A stretch of 64,000 bases of DNA from JBHIDJ01 sp046760105 (GTDB lineage Bacteria > Pseudomonadota > Gammaproteobacteria > Acidiferrobacterales > SPGG2). A model generated the notes under the pieces. It searched no databases. It worked only from the letters and a program-made list of their open reading frames with translations, and had not been told where the DNA came from. The position numbers and the translations under genes were made by a program. This document shows, piece by piece, positions 52,336 to 62,350 of this stretch. The DNA lies in the NCBI GenBank assembly GCA_046760105.1, contig JBHIDJ010000001.1, positions 62,001-126,000 on the forward strand, in the 5' to 3' direction. Position 1 is the stretch's first letter; each line of letters begins with the position of its first letter.

Positions 52336-54576
52336 TTACCGCGCCGTCCAGATCTTAACAGTGTGATCGCGGCTTGCGCTCGCTAGCGTGGTGCCGTCAG
52401 GCGAGAACGCGACCGCCTGCACGTAGCCTTTGTGGCCCTTTAAGGTCTTCTCCACGCTGGCACTTTCCGCGTTCCACAACTTAACCAGATTGCCGCCGCC
52501 GGTTGCTAGCCACTGTCCATCCGGGGAAAACGCAAGCGACAACACCGCGTGCCGAACCCGGGGGAACGTGCGAATAAGTTGACCGCTGTGGGCGTTCCAG
52601 AGCTTAATGATCTTCTTCGATCCGCCAGAGACGAGCCACCTTCTATCAGGTGAAAACGCCAGTGACAACACCACGTCCTTGTGACCGACCAACGTCGCGA
52701 GCCCCGACCCGCTGCCGAGATCCCACAATCTAACCGTTTTGTCCGCGCCGCCGGAGGCCAGTGTGCGCCCATCCGTGGAAAACGCGACCGCTTGGATATC
52801 GTCTCGATGCCCGTCTAGGGTATATAACAATTCTCCGTTGCTGACATTCCAGACAAAGACGCTGCGATCCTTACCGCCGGCGGCGAGTTGCGTGCCGTTG
52901 GGTGAAAATGCGACTGTATAAACAGCGTACCCCGGGCCCTCGAACAGACCCCACGGTCTGCCTGTGCTTGCATCCCAGAGACGGACAGTGCCATCGTCAC
53001 CCGCCGAAGCGAGCCACTTGCCGTCAGTCGAATAGGCTACTGAGTTGATCCCGCGGTCATGGCCGCGCAAGATGCGGTGCAACGTCCCGGTCGCGACATT
53101 CCATAGACGGATGGTCCTGTCATAGCTTGCAGACGCGAGTGTTTTTCCATCCGGCGAAAACGCGACCGCATGCACCCAATCGTCGTGACCAGTCAGGGTC
53201 CGCGCGAGGCCGCTCGGGAGAACTGACTCGGCGCGGCGGGAGGCAACGGGGGGCTCAGGCGATCGACGAGACTCCGACTCGGTCGCCGTAACCACCTGCG
53301 TCTGGCTGCTCGGCTTGCTTATTTTCTTCGTGTTGCGGCCGGTGTCTGCCGTCTCAGATCGGGACTTTTTGGCCTTCTTTGTCTTGGTGTTGGAGGTTGA
53401 CGATTTATAGAGCACCCGTTTCCCGTTGCTCAGGTTCTGCCAGTAGGCCATGAGGCCGGGTAGCCGCGCCTCTAGCTGCGGCCCATAAAATACGGTGGTG
53501 GCGCCGACAGCGGCGATAAGCATGGCTGCGACCAACCAGCGCTTGCCCGAGCCGCGGCGAGACCGCCCCTTAGGACGGCGGCTCTGCGTTAATCCCCGTG
53601 GCGGTACAGAGTTAGACGTGGGCCTGCCGGGTTTGAAGGCCGCCTTGGCGGCGGGTGCCTGCGCTCGCCGGTTGACGCCCCCCTTACCCATCAAGGCATC
53701 TTGTAGTTCGCGTACCGTCTTGGGTCGCTCCGACGCGTGTACCCGCAAGGCCCAATCGATGCATTCGAGAATATAGGCGGGATAGTCATCTCTGCCGACT
53801 GTCGCCGCTGGCGGCAGCGGGTCTGGCTTGTACTTGAGCGAGGCCTGCTGACGTTCCGGAGACGCAATCGGACGTTTGCCACTAATGCATCGATGGAGAC
53901 TCGCGCCCAGCGCGTATACGTCCGTCCAAGGGCCAGGCTTACCGTTGTCTGGATACTGCTCGATCGGCGCATAGCCTGGGGTGAGCGCGACGACCTGCCC
54001 ATGGCCGGGCCCAATCAGGGCCTGCCGTGCCGACCCGAAATCGATGAGCATCGGGTTGCCGTCTTCACGCAGGTAGATGTTCTCGGGCTTGATATCGAGG
54101 TGGAGCATGCCCGCTTCGTGGACCGCGTTGAGACCATTCATGATGGGTAAAAAGATACGCAGCAGCGAAGATGGGTCTAACCGCGGTCCAGTGCGCTTAA
54201 GGTACTGCGCAAGACTCTTGCCCTTCTCGTACTCCATGACCATATAGGCGGTGCCATGGGCCTCGATGAACCGCAACACACGCACGATGTTCGCGTGTTT
54301 GAATCGGGCGAGCGCCTGACCCTCTTTAAGAAACTCCTTTAAGCCGCACTGGTAGGTCACAACGGTTTCGTCCTCGGGGTTAGGGACGATATTAGTAGCA
54401 CCCGTGCGGCGCGCGATGTCGTGCGGCAAGTATTCTTTTATGGCGACCTGCGTGCCGAGCTGTGAATCCTTTGCGAGGTAGGTAACGCCGAATCCGCCGT
54501 GGCCTAATACGGACTCGATCACGTATTCAGCCAGTTGATACCCGTGTGGCAGGGCGTCTTTGTGGTAGCCAGTCAT
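52336..54576 (-). CDS. Membrane Ser/Thr protein kinase with WD40 propeller
   Basis: Hanks-type kinase of 746 residues. The kinase domain (about 15-290) has the Gly loop VLGHGGFGVTYLA, the Lys of VAIKEYLP, the catalytic loop HLDIKPEN (Asp and Asn present, Leu in place of the Arg of HRD), DFGSA and a GYAPIEQY activation-loop end. A basic linker and one membrane helix (about 346-365) lead to a Ser/Lys-rich linker and seven WD40 repeats (about 461-746) forming a periplasmic-side propeller. No partner phosphatase is nearby. Convergent with xseA. Confidence 0.9.
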   Translation of the reverse strand: MTGYHKDALPHGYQLAEYVIESVLGHGGFGVTYLAKDSQLGTQVAIKEYLPHDIARRTGATNIVPNPEDETVVTYQCGLKEFLKEGQALARFKHANIVRVLRFIEAHGTAYMVMEYEKGKSLAQYLKRTGPRLDPSSLLRIFLPIMNGLNAVHEAGMLHLDIKPENIYLREDGNPMLIDFGSARQALIGPGHGQVVALTPGYAPIEQYPDNGKPGPWTDVYALGASLHRCISGKRPIASPERQQASLKYKPDPLPPAATVGRDDYPAYILECIDWALRVHASERPKTVRELQDALMGKGGVNRRAQAPAAKAAFKPGRPTSNSVPPRGLTQSRRPKGRSRRGSGKRWLVAAMLIAAVGATTVFYGPQLEARLPGLMAYWQNLSNGKRVLYKSSTSNTKTKKAKKSRSETADTGRNTKKISKPSSQTQVVTATESESRRSPEPPVASRRAESVLPSGLARTLTGHDDWVHAVAFSPDGKTLASASYDRTIRLWNVATGTLHRILRGHDRGINSVAYSTDGKWLASAGDDGTVRLWDASTGRPWGLFEGPGYAVYTVAFSPNGTQLAAGGKDRSVFVWNVSNGELLYTLDGHRDDIQAVAFSTDGRTLASGGADKTVRLWDLGSGSGLATLVGHKDVVLSLAFSPDRRWLVSGGSKKIIKLWNAHSGQLIRTFPRVRHAVLSLAFSPDGQWLATGGGNLVKLWNAESASVEKTLKGHKGYVQAVAFSPDGTTLASASRDHTVKIWTAR

Positions 54577-54719
54577 GTTTTATGTCTCTTCCCCGGTGGG
54601 CACAATAGACGCGATCTCCAGCGCAATAGTTGCGCATGCGCTGACCGTCGCTGCTCCGCCCTACGCCCAAATGCGCGTGCAACAACAATGCCATATTGGG
54701 CTCTCCAGCCAAAACCTTA

Positions 54720-56102
54720 CTATGCAAACGGTTTCTTGCGCGCCCGCTGCTTGGGCGCTGGCCGGCGTTGCCGTGAAGCGCGTCCCGTAAAAGGGTTTTC
54801 TCCGATCCTGAACTCGATCCGCACCGGGGTGCCCTCGAGATCGAAGCCCGTACGGATGGCCCGGGCCAGGTAGCGACGATATGAGGCGGGCACACGGTCG
54901 ACGCGACTGCCGTGGATGACCACCAGCGGCGGGTTCTTACCTCCTTGATGCGCGAACTTCAGGCGTACGGGTCCGCCGTTGGCACGCGGTGGTGCAGTGG
55001 CCCGCACCGCTCCGCGGAGCACGCGGTTAAGTTTGGGAGTCGTGAGTGTCTTGCGTGCGGAGGCAAATGCTCGGTCCACCGACGCGAAAAGACCAGCTAC
55101 CCCTGTACCTCGTAGGGCAGAAATGAGGTGCGTGCGTGCGAAACGGAGAAAACCGAGCTTTCTTTCTAATTCATTTTTGACCCGCGCGCGCCCCGCCTCA
55201 TCGAGCGCATCCCACTTGTTCACCGCCACGACAACAGCGCGCCCACGCTCGAGGATAAACCCGCCCAGAAGAGCGTCCTGGTCACTAATGCCGTCCTGCG
55301 CGTCTAACACCAAGACCACTACATTGGCCGCCTCTATCGCGTGTAACGTCTTGATGACAGAATATTTTTCAATAACATCGCGCGTCTTCGCGCGGCGCCG
55401 CACACCGGCGGTATCGATCAGTACGTAGTGCCGCCCGACTCGCGCCAGCGGAATATGCACACTATCCCGCGTGGTCCCCGGCGAGTCGAAAACGAGGACA
55501 CGCTCTTCGCCGAGTAGCGTATTTACCAGTGTGGACTTGCCAACATTGGGGCGCCCGACGATAGCGATTTCGGGTCTGTCGGTGGCCGCTGGCGCCTCCT
55601 CGACCCGTGGCAGTTCCGCAAGCACCCGCTGCATGAACGCGGTCACGCCGTCTCCATGCGCCGCCGAAATCGCCAACGGCTCCCCCATGCCCAACTCGTG
55701 GAATTCAACGGCAGCGATATGTGCGTCCATACCTTCGGTCTTGTTGACGGCGAGCCATACGGGCACTGGCTGTTTGCGCAGGGCGTTGGCGATTTCCCGG
55801 TCCGCGGTGTTCGGACCGCTACGCCCGTCCACGAGCCAGATGATGGCGTCGGCGTCGCGAATCGCCTGCCAGGCCTGCGCCGACATCAACGCACTGAGAG
55901 CGTCGGGCGGTGCCCAGTCCACGAGACCACCGGTGTCAACCACGAGATAGGGTCTGTCACCTACCGTGCCGGCGGCGTATTGCCGATCGCGGGTGAGGCC
56001 CTCGGCTTCCGCCACCAGGGCGCGAGGCCCTCCGCTAAGGCGATTGAACAACGTGGACTTGCCGACGTTGGGACGTCCCACAAGCACAATCACAGGTTTC
56101 AT
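54720..56102 (-). CDS. der: Ribosome assembly GTPase Der/EngA
   Basis: Double GTPase needed for 50S subunit maturation. Two G domains are each introduced by GRPNVGKSTL (near residues 8 and 183), with DTGG/DTAG and NKTE/NKWD motifs, then a KH-like C-terminal domain and a basic tail rich in Arg and Lys. Length 460 residues. Last gene of the hisS-yfgM-bamB-der group. Confidence 0.96.
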   Translation of the reverse strand: MKPVIVLVGRPNVGKSTLFNRLSGGPRALVAEAEGLTRDRQYAAGTVGDRPYLVVDTGGLVDWAPPDALSALMSAQAWQAIRDADAIIWLVDGRSGPNTADREIANALRKQPVPVWLAVNKTEGMDAHIAAVEFHELGMGEPLAISAAHGDGVTAFMQRVLAELPRVEEAPAATDRPEIAIVGRPNVGKSTLVNTLLGEERVLVFDSPGTTRDSVHIPLARVGRHYVLIDTAGVRRRAKTRDVIEKYSVIKTLHAIEAANVVVLVLDAQDGISDQDALLGGFILERGRAVVVAVNKWDALDEAGRARVKNELERKLGFLRFARTHLISALRGTGVAGLFASVDRAFASARKTLTTPKLNRVLRGAVRATAPPRANGGPVRLKFAHQGGKNPPLVVIHGSRVDRVPASYRRYLARAIRTGFDLEGTPVRIEFRIGENPFTGRASRQRRPAPKQRARKKPFA

Positions 56103-56236
56103 GGTCAGAGGATATCCGAAAAGCGTCGGTCTAATTGTGGGCGTGGACCCTGGACCACGTGGAGACCGCCAAGTACGAGAACGACGGACTGTGGGTGACT
56201 CATGCCGCCGTAGATCAGGCGTGCTGCGGCAAGCGA

Positions 56237-57394
56237 CTAGCGGCTGCGTTTACCTTTAGCTCGAATACGAAGCGCCGAGAGCATTCCCTTCTGGCTTTGC
56301 ACAAACAATGTGTCAGCCGCAGCCACGGCCTTGCCGCGGATCGGGCTCCTATCGATGCGGGTACGCGCCGCAAACTGTCCGGTATCTTTGGACAGCCAGT
56401 GCACGTAACCGGAAAGGTCACCAACGGCTACATAGCCCGCCACGAGCGTCGGTGCGTTGACGGCGCGTGCCTGGAGCTTGTCCTGTTTCCAAAGCCCTGC
56501 TCCCGAATGCTGATCCAGCGCGAGCACATGACTTTTGTCGTCGGTAAGATAAATGTTCTGCTGATCGGCATCCATACCTGTATAACTTGAGGCTTCCCGG
56601 GACCACAGGACGCGACCGGTTTCCATGTCGATCGCCACGAGTTTGCCTTGATAACTGGCGGCGAACACCACGCCTCCCACCACTAGGGGCGCCGCGTCAA
56701 CATCGACCAGTCGCTCGATCTCGCTGCGTCCACGCGGGTGCGCCACGGTCCGTTCCCACACCGGCCGCCCGCTCTGGAGATCGAAGGCAACAATCTTGCC
56801 GCCCGCAAAGCCGGACAGCACCAGCCCGCGGTTGATAACGGGCGCACTGGTCCCTCGCAGGCTTAACGACGGCTCATCGCGTCGCTGCGACCACAACCGC
56901 TCGCCATCACGCGCGGAGATGCCGAAGATCTGGCCATCGATAGCCTGTGCTACGACGATGCCAGAAGCGGCTATGGGTGGCACCAGAACCTCGCTCGAGA
57001 CCGCGCTTTTCCAGTAGACCTCGCCGCTATCGGACTGCAACGCGATAACATCGCCCTGCTTCGTCCCCAACAAAACAAGCCCTTCACCGTAGCCGACCGC
57101 GCCACTCACGGGCTCTTTGATGTCGACAATCCAAACGCGGCGACCGCTGTCCGCAGCGAAGGCGCTCACACGACCAGCGGGATCAGCGACGTAGACCGTG
57201 CCCGCGTGCAGTCTCGGTGACAAGGTAACTAGCTTCTTTTTTTCACCTTTGCCGACATCCACTGACCACACGCGCTTGACGGACGCCGTGGCCGTGAAAT
57301 CTACCAATGGCGCCGGAGGCTCGACATTGCTCTTGCCGCCGCCGCATGCCGACACGAAAGCCACGCATATGAGAAACACAGCGAGACGACTCAT
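56237..57394 (-). CDS. bamB: Outer-membrane assembly lipoprotein BamB
   Basis: Lipoprotein subunit of the BAM complex. The lipobox is VSAC (Cys17); the mature part is an eight-bladed PQQ-like beta-propeller, with repeating GRxVW-type blade ends (GRRVWIVD, GEVYWKSA, GERLWSQR, GRPVWERT, GRVLWSRE). Length 385 residues. It overlaps yfgM by 4 bp and precedes der, the conserved order. Confidence 0.95.
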   Translation of the reverse strand: MSRLAVFLICVAFVSACGGGKSNVEPPAPLVDFTATASVKRVWSVDVGKGEKKKLVTLSPRLHAGTVYVADPAGRVSAFAADSGRRVWIVDIKEPVSGAVGYGEGLVLLGTKQGDVIALQSDSGEVYWKSAVSSEVLVPPIAASGIVVAQAIDGQIFGISARDGERLWSQRRDEPSLSLRGTSAPVINRGLVLSGFAGGKIVAFDLQSGRPVWERTVAHPRGRSEIERLVDVDAAPLVVGGVVFAASYQGKLVAIDMETGRVLWSREASSYTGMDADQQNIYLTDDKSHVLALDQHSGAGLWKQDKLQARAVNAPTLVAGYVAVGDLSGYVHWLSKDTGQFAARTRIDRSPIRGKAVAAADTLFVQSQKGMLSALRIRAKGKRSR

Positions 57395-58029
57395 TCACTC
57401 TCCGATGGCCCGAGGTCGTCGAGCTTCATATTGAGAATTGGCCGGTAGCTTGATCGGTCATCGACATGCTTCAATGCTTGTTGGTAGGCGTTGCGTGCCG
57501 CCTGCTTGTTTCCTTTCGTCTCGTGTAGATCGCCGCGGAGTTCGTAGTAGTCGAGTTCAAACCCAGCGGTGTCGTCGATATCAAGCAGCGCCAGGGCAGG
57601 GTCAATTTCATTAGCGTCAGCTAGCACACGCGCCAGCCGCAAACGCGCCACATGCCGCGTTGCGCCGTCCGTCGCATGTTCCATCGCCCACCTAAGCTGC
57701 TCGCGCCCGGCTTCACGTTTGTCGCCCTCCAAGTCGATGCGGGCCACGATCATCGCAGCGAGCCCTGCATAAGGCGTGGAGGCGTAATCGTCGATCAGTT
57801 TGCCGCTGGCTTCTCGTACAGCATCAAACTCCTTTTGCCGATAGTGTTCCAGCAATTCCTCATAGATCGCCGACGCCGTCTCCGCTCGTTCCTGTTTGTA
57901 CTGTGACCAATACTTGTGCCCAAAGAGAATCGCCAGGCCCAACGCAATGCCTAGTAGCAGTGCGTTACCATACGTCTTCCACCACGCCTTTAATCTCTCG
58001 AGTGTTTCGTCGTCGGCGTGCCCGTCCAA
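57391..58029 (-). CDS. yfgM: YfgM-like periplasmic TPR protein
   Basis: Inner-membrane-anchored protein (YfgM/Tol-Pal-type TPR, DUF2133) that in E. coli binds the PpiD chaperone at the SecYEG translocon. It has a short cytoplasmic N-terminus, one membrane helix at about residues 24-40 (LLLGIALGLAILFGHKYW) and TPR-like helices to the end. 212 residues. The start appears to be TTG. Located between hisS and bamB, as in E. coli. Confidence 0.9.
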   Translation of the reverse strand: MDGHADDETLERLKAWWKTYGNALLLGIALGLAILFGHKYWSQYKQERAETASAIYEELLEHYRQKEFDAVREASGKLIDDYASTPYAGLAAMIVARIDLEGDKREAGREQLRWAMEHATDGATRHVARLRLARVLADANEIDPALALLDIDDTAGFELDYYELRGDLHETKGNKQAARNAYQQALKHVDDRSSYRPILNMKLDDLGPSESE

Positions 58030-58073
58030 TTTACGCTCCCGGTGTCGTTATTTACGCAAGCGTTATCAATAAA

Positions 58074-59345
58074 TCAGTCGAGATGCCGGCTCAAGTAGTC
58101 GCCGATCTCGCTTTGTCGAATTTCTTCTTGTTGCTCGGCGGCAGCGCGCAGGTCCTTTACACTGACGACCCGGCGCGCGCTTTCATTCTCACCCAGCAAC
58201 AGCGCGAACCTCGCCCCGCTTCTGTCTGCTCGTCTGAGCTGGCTCGTAAGGTTGCCACCGCCACAGTTACACTGAACGCGCATGCCGCGGTCGCGCAACG
58301 CTTCCGCCAGACCCATTCCCTGGAACTCAGCCGCTTGGCCCATCAGCACAACATAAACTTGTGGACTAACCTCCATGTCGGAACGCGCCCGCTGTTTTAC
58401 TAGTAAATCCACCAACCGCTCGAGCCCGAGCGCAAAACCGGTTGCCGGCGTTGGGCTCCCGCCCAGCTGTTTCACCAAGATGTCGTAACGTCCGCCGCCG
58501 CAGACCGAACCCTGGGCACCCAGTTGGTCTGTGGTCCATTCGAACACGGTGCGGGTGTAATAGTCGAGACCGCGAACGAGTTGGCTATTGACAACGTACG
58601 CAACCCCAGCATTGTCTAAGTAGCGCTGCACTCCATCAAGGTGCTCTGCGGAGGCATCATCAAGATACTCCAAGAGGCTGGGGGCATCAGCAATGACAGA
58701 CTGCATAGCTGGGTTCTTGCTATCAAGGATCCGCAATGGATTCTTTTCAAGCCGCCGTATACTGTCTTCGTCAAGCTGCTCGCGTTGACGCTCGAAGTAA
58801 TGGATCAGGTCTTTGCGGTAAGCGGCTCGCACCTCCGGGGTGCCGAGCGAATTGATCTCAAGCGTAAGGCCGTCGATGCCCAAAGCGCTCCAGAGACGTG
58901 CCGTCAAGAAGATCAGTTCAGCATCGATGTCCGGTCCAGGCATTCCGAAGGCCTCGACATCAATCTGGTAAAACTGACGGTAGCGGCCCTTTTGCGGTCG
59001 TTCGTGACGAAACATCGGGCCCACATGCCACAGGCGTTGAACCTGGTTACGGAGCAGCCCGTGTTCGATGCCGGCGCGCACCACACCGGCGGTCGCTTCT
59101 GGTCGCAGGGTTATGCTGTCACCGTTGCGATCCTCAAAGGTATACATTTCCTTTGCAACGATGTCCGTTAGCTGCCCGATCGAGCGGGAGAAGAGTTCGG
59201 TCTTTTCAAGCAACGGTATGCGGATTTCCCGGTAGCCGTAACTCTCGAGCACGCGGCGGGCAGTCGCCTCCAAGTGCTGCCAGTGAACAACGGCTTCGGG
59301 GAGCAGGTCATTCATCCCGCGAATGGCCTGTATGCGTTTGCTCAT
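58074..59345 (-). CDS. hisS: Histidyl-tRNA synthetase
   Basis: Class II aminoacyl-tRNA synthetase. It begins with the family sequence IQAIRGMNDLLPE; motif 2 (MFRHERPQKGRYRQFYQID), the HisA motif LVRGLDYYTRTVFEW and motif 3 (GFALGLERL) are present, then the anticodon-binding domain. Length 423 residues. In E. coli ispG lies directly upstream; here 109 bp of non-coding sequence separate hisS from rodZ. Confidence 0.97.
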   Translation of the reverse strand: MSKRIQAIRGMNDLLPEAVVHWQHLEATARRVLESYGYREIRIPLLEKTELFSRSIGQLTDIVAKEMYTFEDRNGDSITLRPEATAGVVRAGIEHGLLRNQVQRLWHVGPMFRHERPQKGRYRQFYQIDVEAFGMPGPDIDAELIFLTARLWSALGIDGLTLEINSLGTPEVRAAYRKDLIHYFERQREQLDEDSIRRLEKNPLRILDSKNPAMQSVIADAPSLLEYLDDASAEHLDGVQRYLDNAGVAYVVNSQLVRGLDYYTRTVFEWTTDQLGAQGSVCGGGRYDILVKQLGGSPTPATGFALGLERLVDLLVKQRARSDMEVSPQVYVVLMGQAAEFQGMGLAEALRDRGMRVQCNCGGGNLTSQLRRADRSGARFALLLGENESARRVVSVKDLRAAAEQQEEIRQSEIGDYLSRHLD

Positions 59346-59454
59346 TATGGCTTCTTCAACTATCGGGGATCAGGAGACGAGCGCGTTGTCTGGCGCCCTG
59401 GCGCACTCGCAGATAGCGTCTTCTTACCGTGTCTTGGCGGTACATATTTATTTA

Positions 59455-60471
59455 TTATCGTTTTATTATCGTTTTACTGTCCCTCACGGGCATCCCTACT
59501 TTGAAGCGTGCCACCGCACCCCGCTTATACTGGCTGGCGGCAATAGACTCACCTTGGTACTCGAGCTCGACACCATCCGGATTGCCGAGGAAGACGTTGA
59601 ACGGCGGTGTCCCGACGATCGTCACAATGCGCCCAGCAGGTAGTAACTCGTAGACGAGCCGGGTGCCGCGTGCATCACGGATATCGGCCCACGACGTATC
59701 ACGCGTGTACAACACGAGGCGGGTACTGACGGTACCAAGCGCCCTGTCGCCAAGCGACGGCCCAACCAGCGCTTTCCCGTCGGGTACGGGCGTTGCGCGC
59801 GGATATGCATATTCTGTGGGCGGCGGCGTTGCCATCGTACTGGAATCAGCAACCGGCGTCATTGCTCGGTCGGCGCTAGATGCCGGGCTAGAAAACTCAT
59901 CTTGCGGCGGCACTGGCAATTGCCCCACGGGGTCGCTGGGCACGATGGTGCTGGATTGCGCTGTGCTCGCCTCAGCCGCGGGTTCGCCAACCAACCCAGG
60001 CGCCGTGCTGGTTGCCTTCATGGCGAGCTCGGCATCAGCGACCGACCGACTGGAACTCGGCACGTGGCGCCCATGCCACCAGACGAGGGCAAGCAAAATG
60101 AGAATACCGGCGACCAGTAAAGTCGCGACCTTCACCGAACCGTCTCTGATCGTGACTTCCGGTTCAGGCACCAAACGGCGACTCAGGGTCATCGATCGTT
60201 GTATGCCATTGACCTGGGCGTACGCGGCGATGACACCCTCGGGCGGTAAGCCGAGCACCTGCGCGTAACTGCGCAGGTAACCCCGTACATAGGTAGGTCC
60301 CGGCAGCTTTTCAAAATCATCGTTTTCCAACGCCTCAATCTGCTGCGGCGAAAGATGCAGCATCTCAGCGACTTGCTCTCGACTCAGGTGCTTTTGCATG
60401 CGTGCAACGCTGAGTGTTTTGCCAGGTCCGGCAAGCACAACTACAACCTCATTGGGAGTCGTCTCGTTCAT
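59455..60471 (-). CDS. rodZ: Cytoskeletal protein RodZ
   Basis: Bitopic inner-membrane protein that anchors MreB. The N-terminal helix-turn-helix domain (about 20-90, LSREQVAEMLHLSPQQIEAL) binds MreB; a membrane helix lies at about 113-133; a Pro/Ser/Ala-rich periplasmic linker leads to the C-terminal DUF4115 domain (about 245-325). Length 338 residues, family norm. It overlaps pilF by 4 bp. Confidence 0.94.
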   Translation of the reverse strand: MNETTPNEVVVVLAGPGKTLSVARMQKHLSREQVAEMLHLSPQQIEALENDDFEKLPGPTYVRGYLRSYAQVLGLPPEGVIAAYAQVNGIQRSMTLSRRLVPEPEVTIRDGSVKVATLLVAGILILLALVWWHGRHVPSSSRSVADAELAMKATSTAPGLVGEPAAEASTAQSSTIVPSDPVGQLPVPPQDEFSSPASSADRAMTPVADSSTMATPPPTEYAYPRATPVPDGKALVGPSLGDRALGTVSTRLVLYTRDTSWADIRDARGTRLVYELLPAGRIVTIVGTPPFNVFLGNPDGVELEYQGESIAASQYKRGAVARFKVGMPVRDSKTIIKR

Positions 60472-61232
60472 TTCTGTTTTGGCAACGTCAGGCGGCGGAC
60501 CTTCTGTGCCTCCGGCGAGTTCGGAAATTTGCCCTTTAGCCGCAGCGCATAGCTGGCCTCGGCGTCTTTTGCTCCCAGGGAGCTCTCGATACGCACCGCC
60601 AACAACAGACTTTCGGGCGTATCCTGGGCCACCTCGAAAAAGCGCTGAATAAATCCACGCGCAGAGTACGTTTTTCCCGTGTCATAGCTGATCTTCGCCA
60701 TCTGGAACAGTGCATCTGGCAACTTCGGATCAACGCGCAAAGCTTCCCTGAAATAGTGCTCGGCCGCGACAGGCGCCGGCTTCTTCATCAAGCACAGGCC
60801 CGCGTTCAGATTGGCCTGCGCGGGTGTCGCATAAAGCGGATCAGTCAACGCATTTGCAAACTGCTGGACCGCCTTATCGATCTCGCCGCGCTCGCACAAA
60901 AAAGCGCCGTAGTTGTTGTGTACCTCTGAGCTATTCGGATCGGCCTTCAGTGCCTTCTTGAAATGTTTGGCCGCCTCGTCGTACTCCTCGAGCCGCCACT
61001 GCAACAATGCGGCAACATTGTTCGCTTGCGGATCATTAGGCGCCAAAATCAAGGCCTTTGAGATATTCTCCATGGCGACTTCCAGCTTGCCCCGCTGCAG
61101 ATAAGCGGCCGCCAGCTGCGTATTCAACACGACGACATTCTGCTTTCTCGCCTCTAAGGCGGCACGCTCCTGGCTCGAGGCGCAGCTTGTAAGGATGATA
61201 ATAAACAGAATAGCACCAAAAATCCGCGTCAT
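60468..61232 (-). CDS. pilF: Type IV pilus biogenesis lipoprotein PilF/PilW
   Basis: Outer-membrane pilotin-type lipoprotein with TPR repeats, needed for secretin (PilQ) assembly. The lipobox is LTSC (Cys17); the mature protein is six TPR-like units (LAAAYLQRGKLEVAMENISK, NNYGAFLCERGEIDKA and others). Length 254 residues. Between rlmN and rodZ, as in other gammaproteobacteria. Since a T2SS is encoded at the start of the window, a role for it there cannot be excluded. Confidence 0.92.
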   Translation of the reverse strand: MTRIFGAILFIIILTSCASSQERAALEARKQNVVVLNTQLAAAYLQRGKLEVAMENISKALILAPNDPQANNVAALLQWRLEEYDEAAKHFKKALKADPNSSEVHNNYGAFLCERGEIDKAVQQFANALTDPLYATPAQANLNAGLCLMKKPAPVAAEHYFREALRVDPKLPDALFQMAKISYDTGKTYSARGFIQRFFEVAQDTPESLLLAVRIESSLGAKDAEASYALRLKGKFPNSPEAQKVRRLTLPKQK

Positions 61233-62350
61233 AACGCCTCCGAGTAGCCCAGGGCTGCCGGCCGTTGCCGCTGGGTCCGACGCGTGCGGTCGAGCACGCG
61301 TCCTGCCAGCTGACCACAGGCGGCATCGATCTGGTCCCCGCGGGGCTTGCGCGTCACCGTAATTAGGCCCGCCGCCAGCAGGATCTCGCGAAAACGCTCG
61401 ATGGCGGCTGCGGACGGGCGTCTATACGGCGTCCCGGCAAAGCTGTTGAACGGGATCAAGTTAAGCTTGGCCGGCACATCAGCGAGTAGTTGCGCGAGCT
61501 CATGTGCGTGCGCCGGCTCGTCGTTTACTCCCTCCAACATGACATATTCGAATGTCACCTTACGCCTTGGTGCGCCCGCTACATAGCGCTTGCAGGCAGC
61601 AAGCAGTTGCTGGATCGGATATTTACGGTTCAACGGTACAAGGACGTCACGCAATGCATCGTTTGGCGCATGTAACGAGACCGCTAGACTCACGTGGCAT
61701 GTCTCCCGCAGTCGATCTATCGCTGGTACCAGGCCCGCGGTACTGAGCGTCACACGCCGTTTCGATAGCCCATAGGCATGATCATCGAGCATCAGCTGCA
61801 TCGCCGGCACCACGTTTTTCAAGTTTAATAGCGGCTCACCCATCCCCATCATAACCACATTCGTTATTGGCCCCACCGCTGGTTGTTGTTTCGATATTCG
61901 CGACGCGAGCCGCAGCTGTCCGACAATCTCCGCTGCACTGAGATTGCGATTGAACCCCTGCTTGCCGGTGGCACAGAATGAACAATTCAGGGTACAACCG
62001 ACTTGCGAAGAGACGCATAAAGTCCCGCGGTCCTCTTCGGGGATAAATACCGTTTCAATACAGTTATCATTATCCACCTGTAGTAGCCATTTTCGCGTCC
62101 CATCCGCCGCAATCTGATCACTAACGACGCTTGGCGCCTGCACGCAGGCAATCCGCTGCAATCGATCGCGCAGCGGCTTGCTGAGATTGGTCATGCGCTC
62201 GACATCTTCCACGCCGTGGCGGTGTATCCACTGAATGACCTGGGACGCACGAAACGGCCGCTCGCCAAGATCGGCGAAGAGGGCCATCATCCCTTCACGG
62301 TCGAGGCCAAGCAGGTTGAGCTTTGGTTGTTCGTGCAGGGCGCTATCCAT
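61229..62350 (-). CDS. rlmN: 23S rRNA/tRNA adenine-C2 methyltransferase RlmN
   Basis: Radical SAM enzyme that methylates A2503 of 23S rRNA and A37 of some tRNAs. The cluster-binding motif is CTLNCSFCATGKQG (CxxxCxxC); the GEPLLN motif and the C-terminal Cys in DQIDAACGQLAG are also present. Length 373 residues. Its start overlaps the ndk stop by 1 bp and its end overlaps pilF by 4 bp. Confidence 0.96.
   Translation of the reverse strand: MDSALHEQPKLNLLGLDREGMMALFADLGERPFRASQVIQWIHRHGVEDVERMTNLSKPLRDRLQRIACVQAPSVVSDQIAADGTRKWLLQVDNDNCIETVFIPEEDRGTLCVSSQVGCTLNCSFCATGKQGFNRNLSAAEIVGQLRLASRISKQQPAVGPITNVVMMGMGEPLLNLKNVVPAMQLMLDDHAYGLSKRRVTLSTAGLVPAIDRLRETCHVSLAVSLHAPNDALRDVLVPLNRKYPIQQLLAACKRYVAGAPRRKVTFEYVMLEGVNDEPAHAHELAQLLADVPAKLNLIPFNSFAGTPYRRPSAAAIERFREILLAAGLITVTRKPRGDQIDAACGQLAGRVLDRTRRTQRQRPAALGYSEAL

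Noticed and set aside
56105..56203. 32-codon minus-strand frame ending 2 bp before der
   Set aside because: No ribosome site and no membrane or domain signal; spacing to der is suggestive but not enough.
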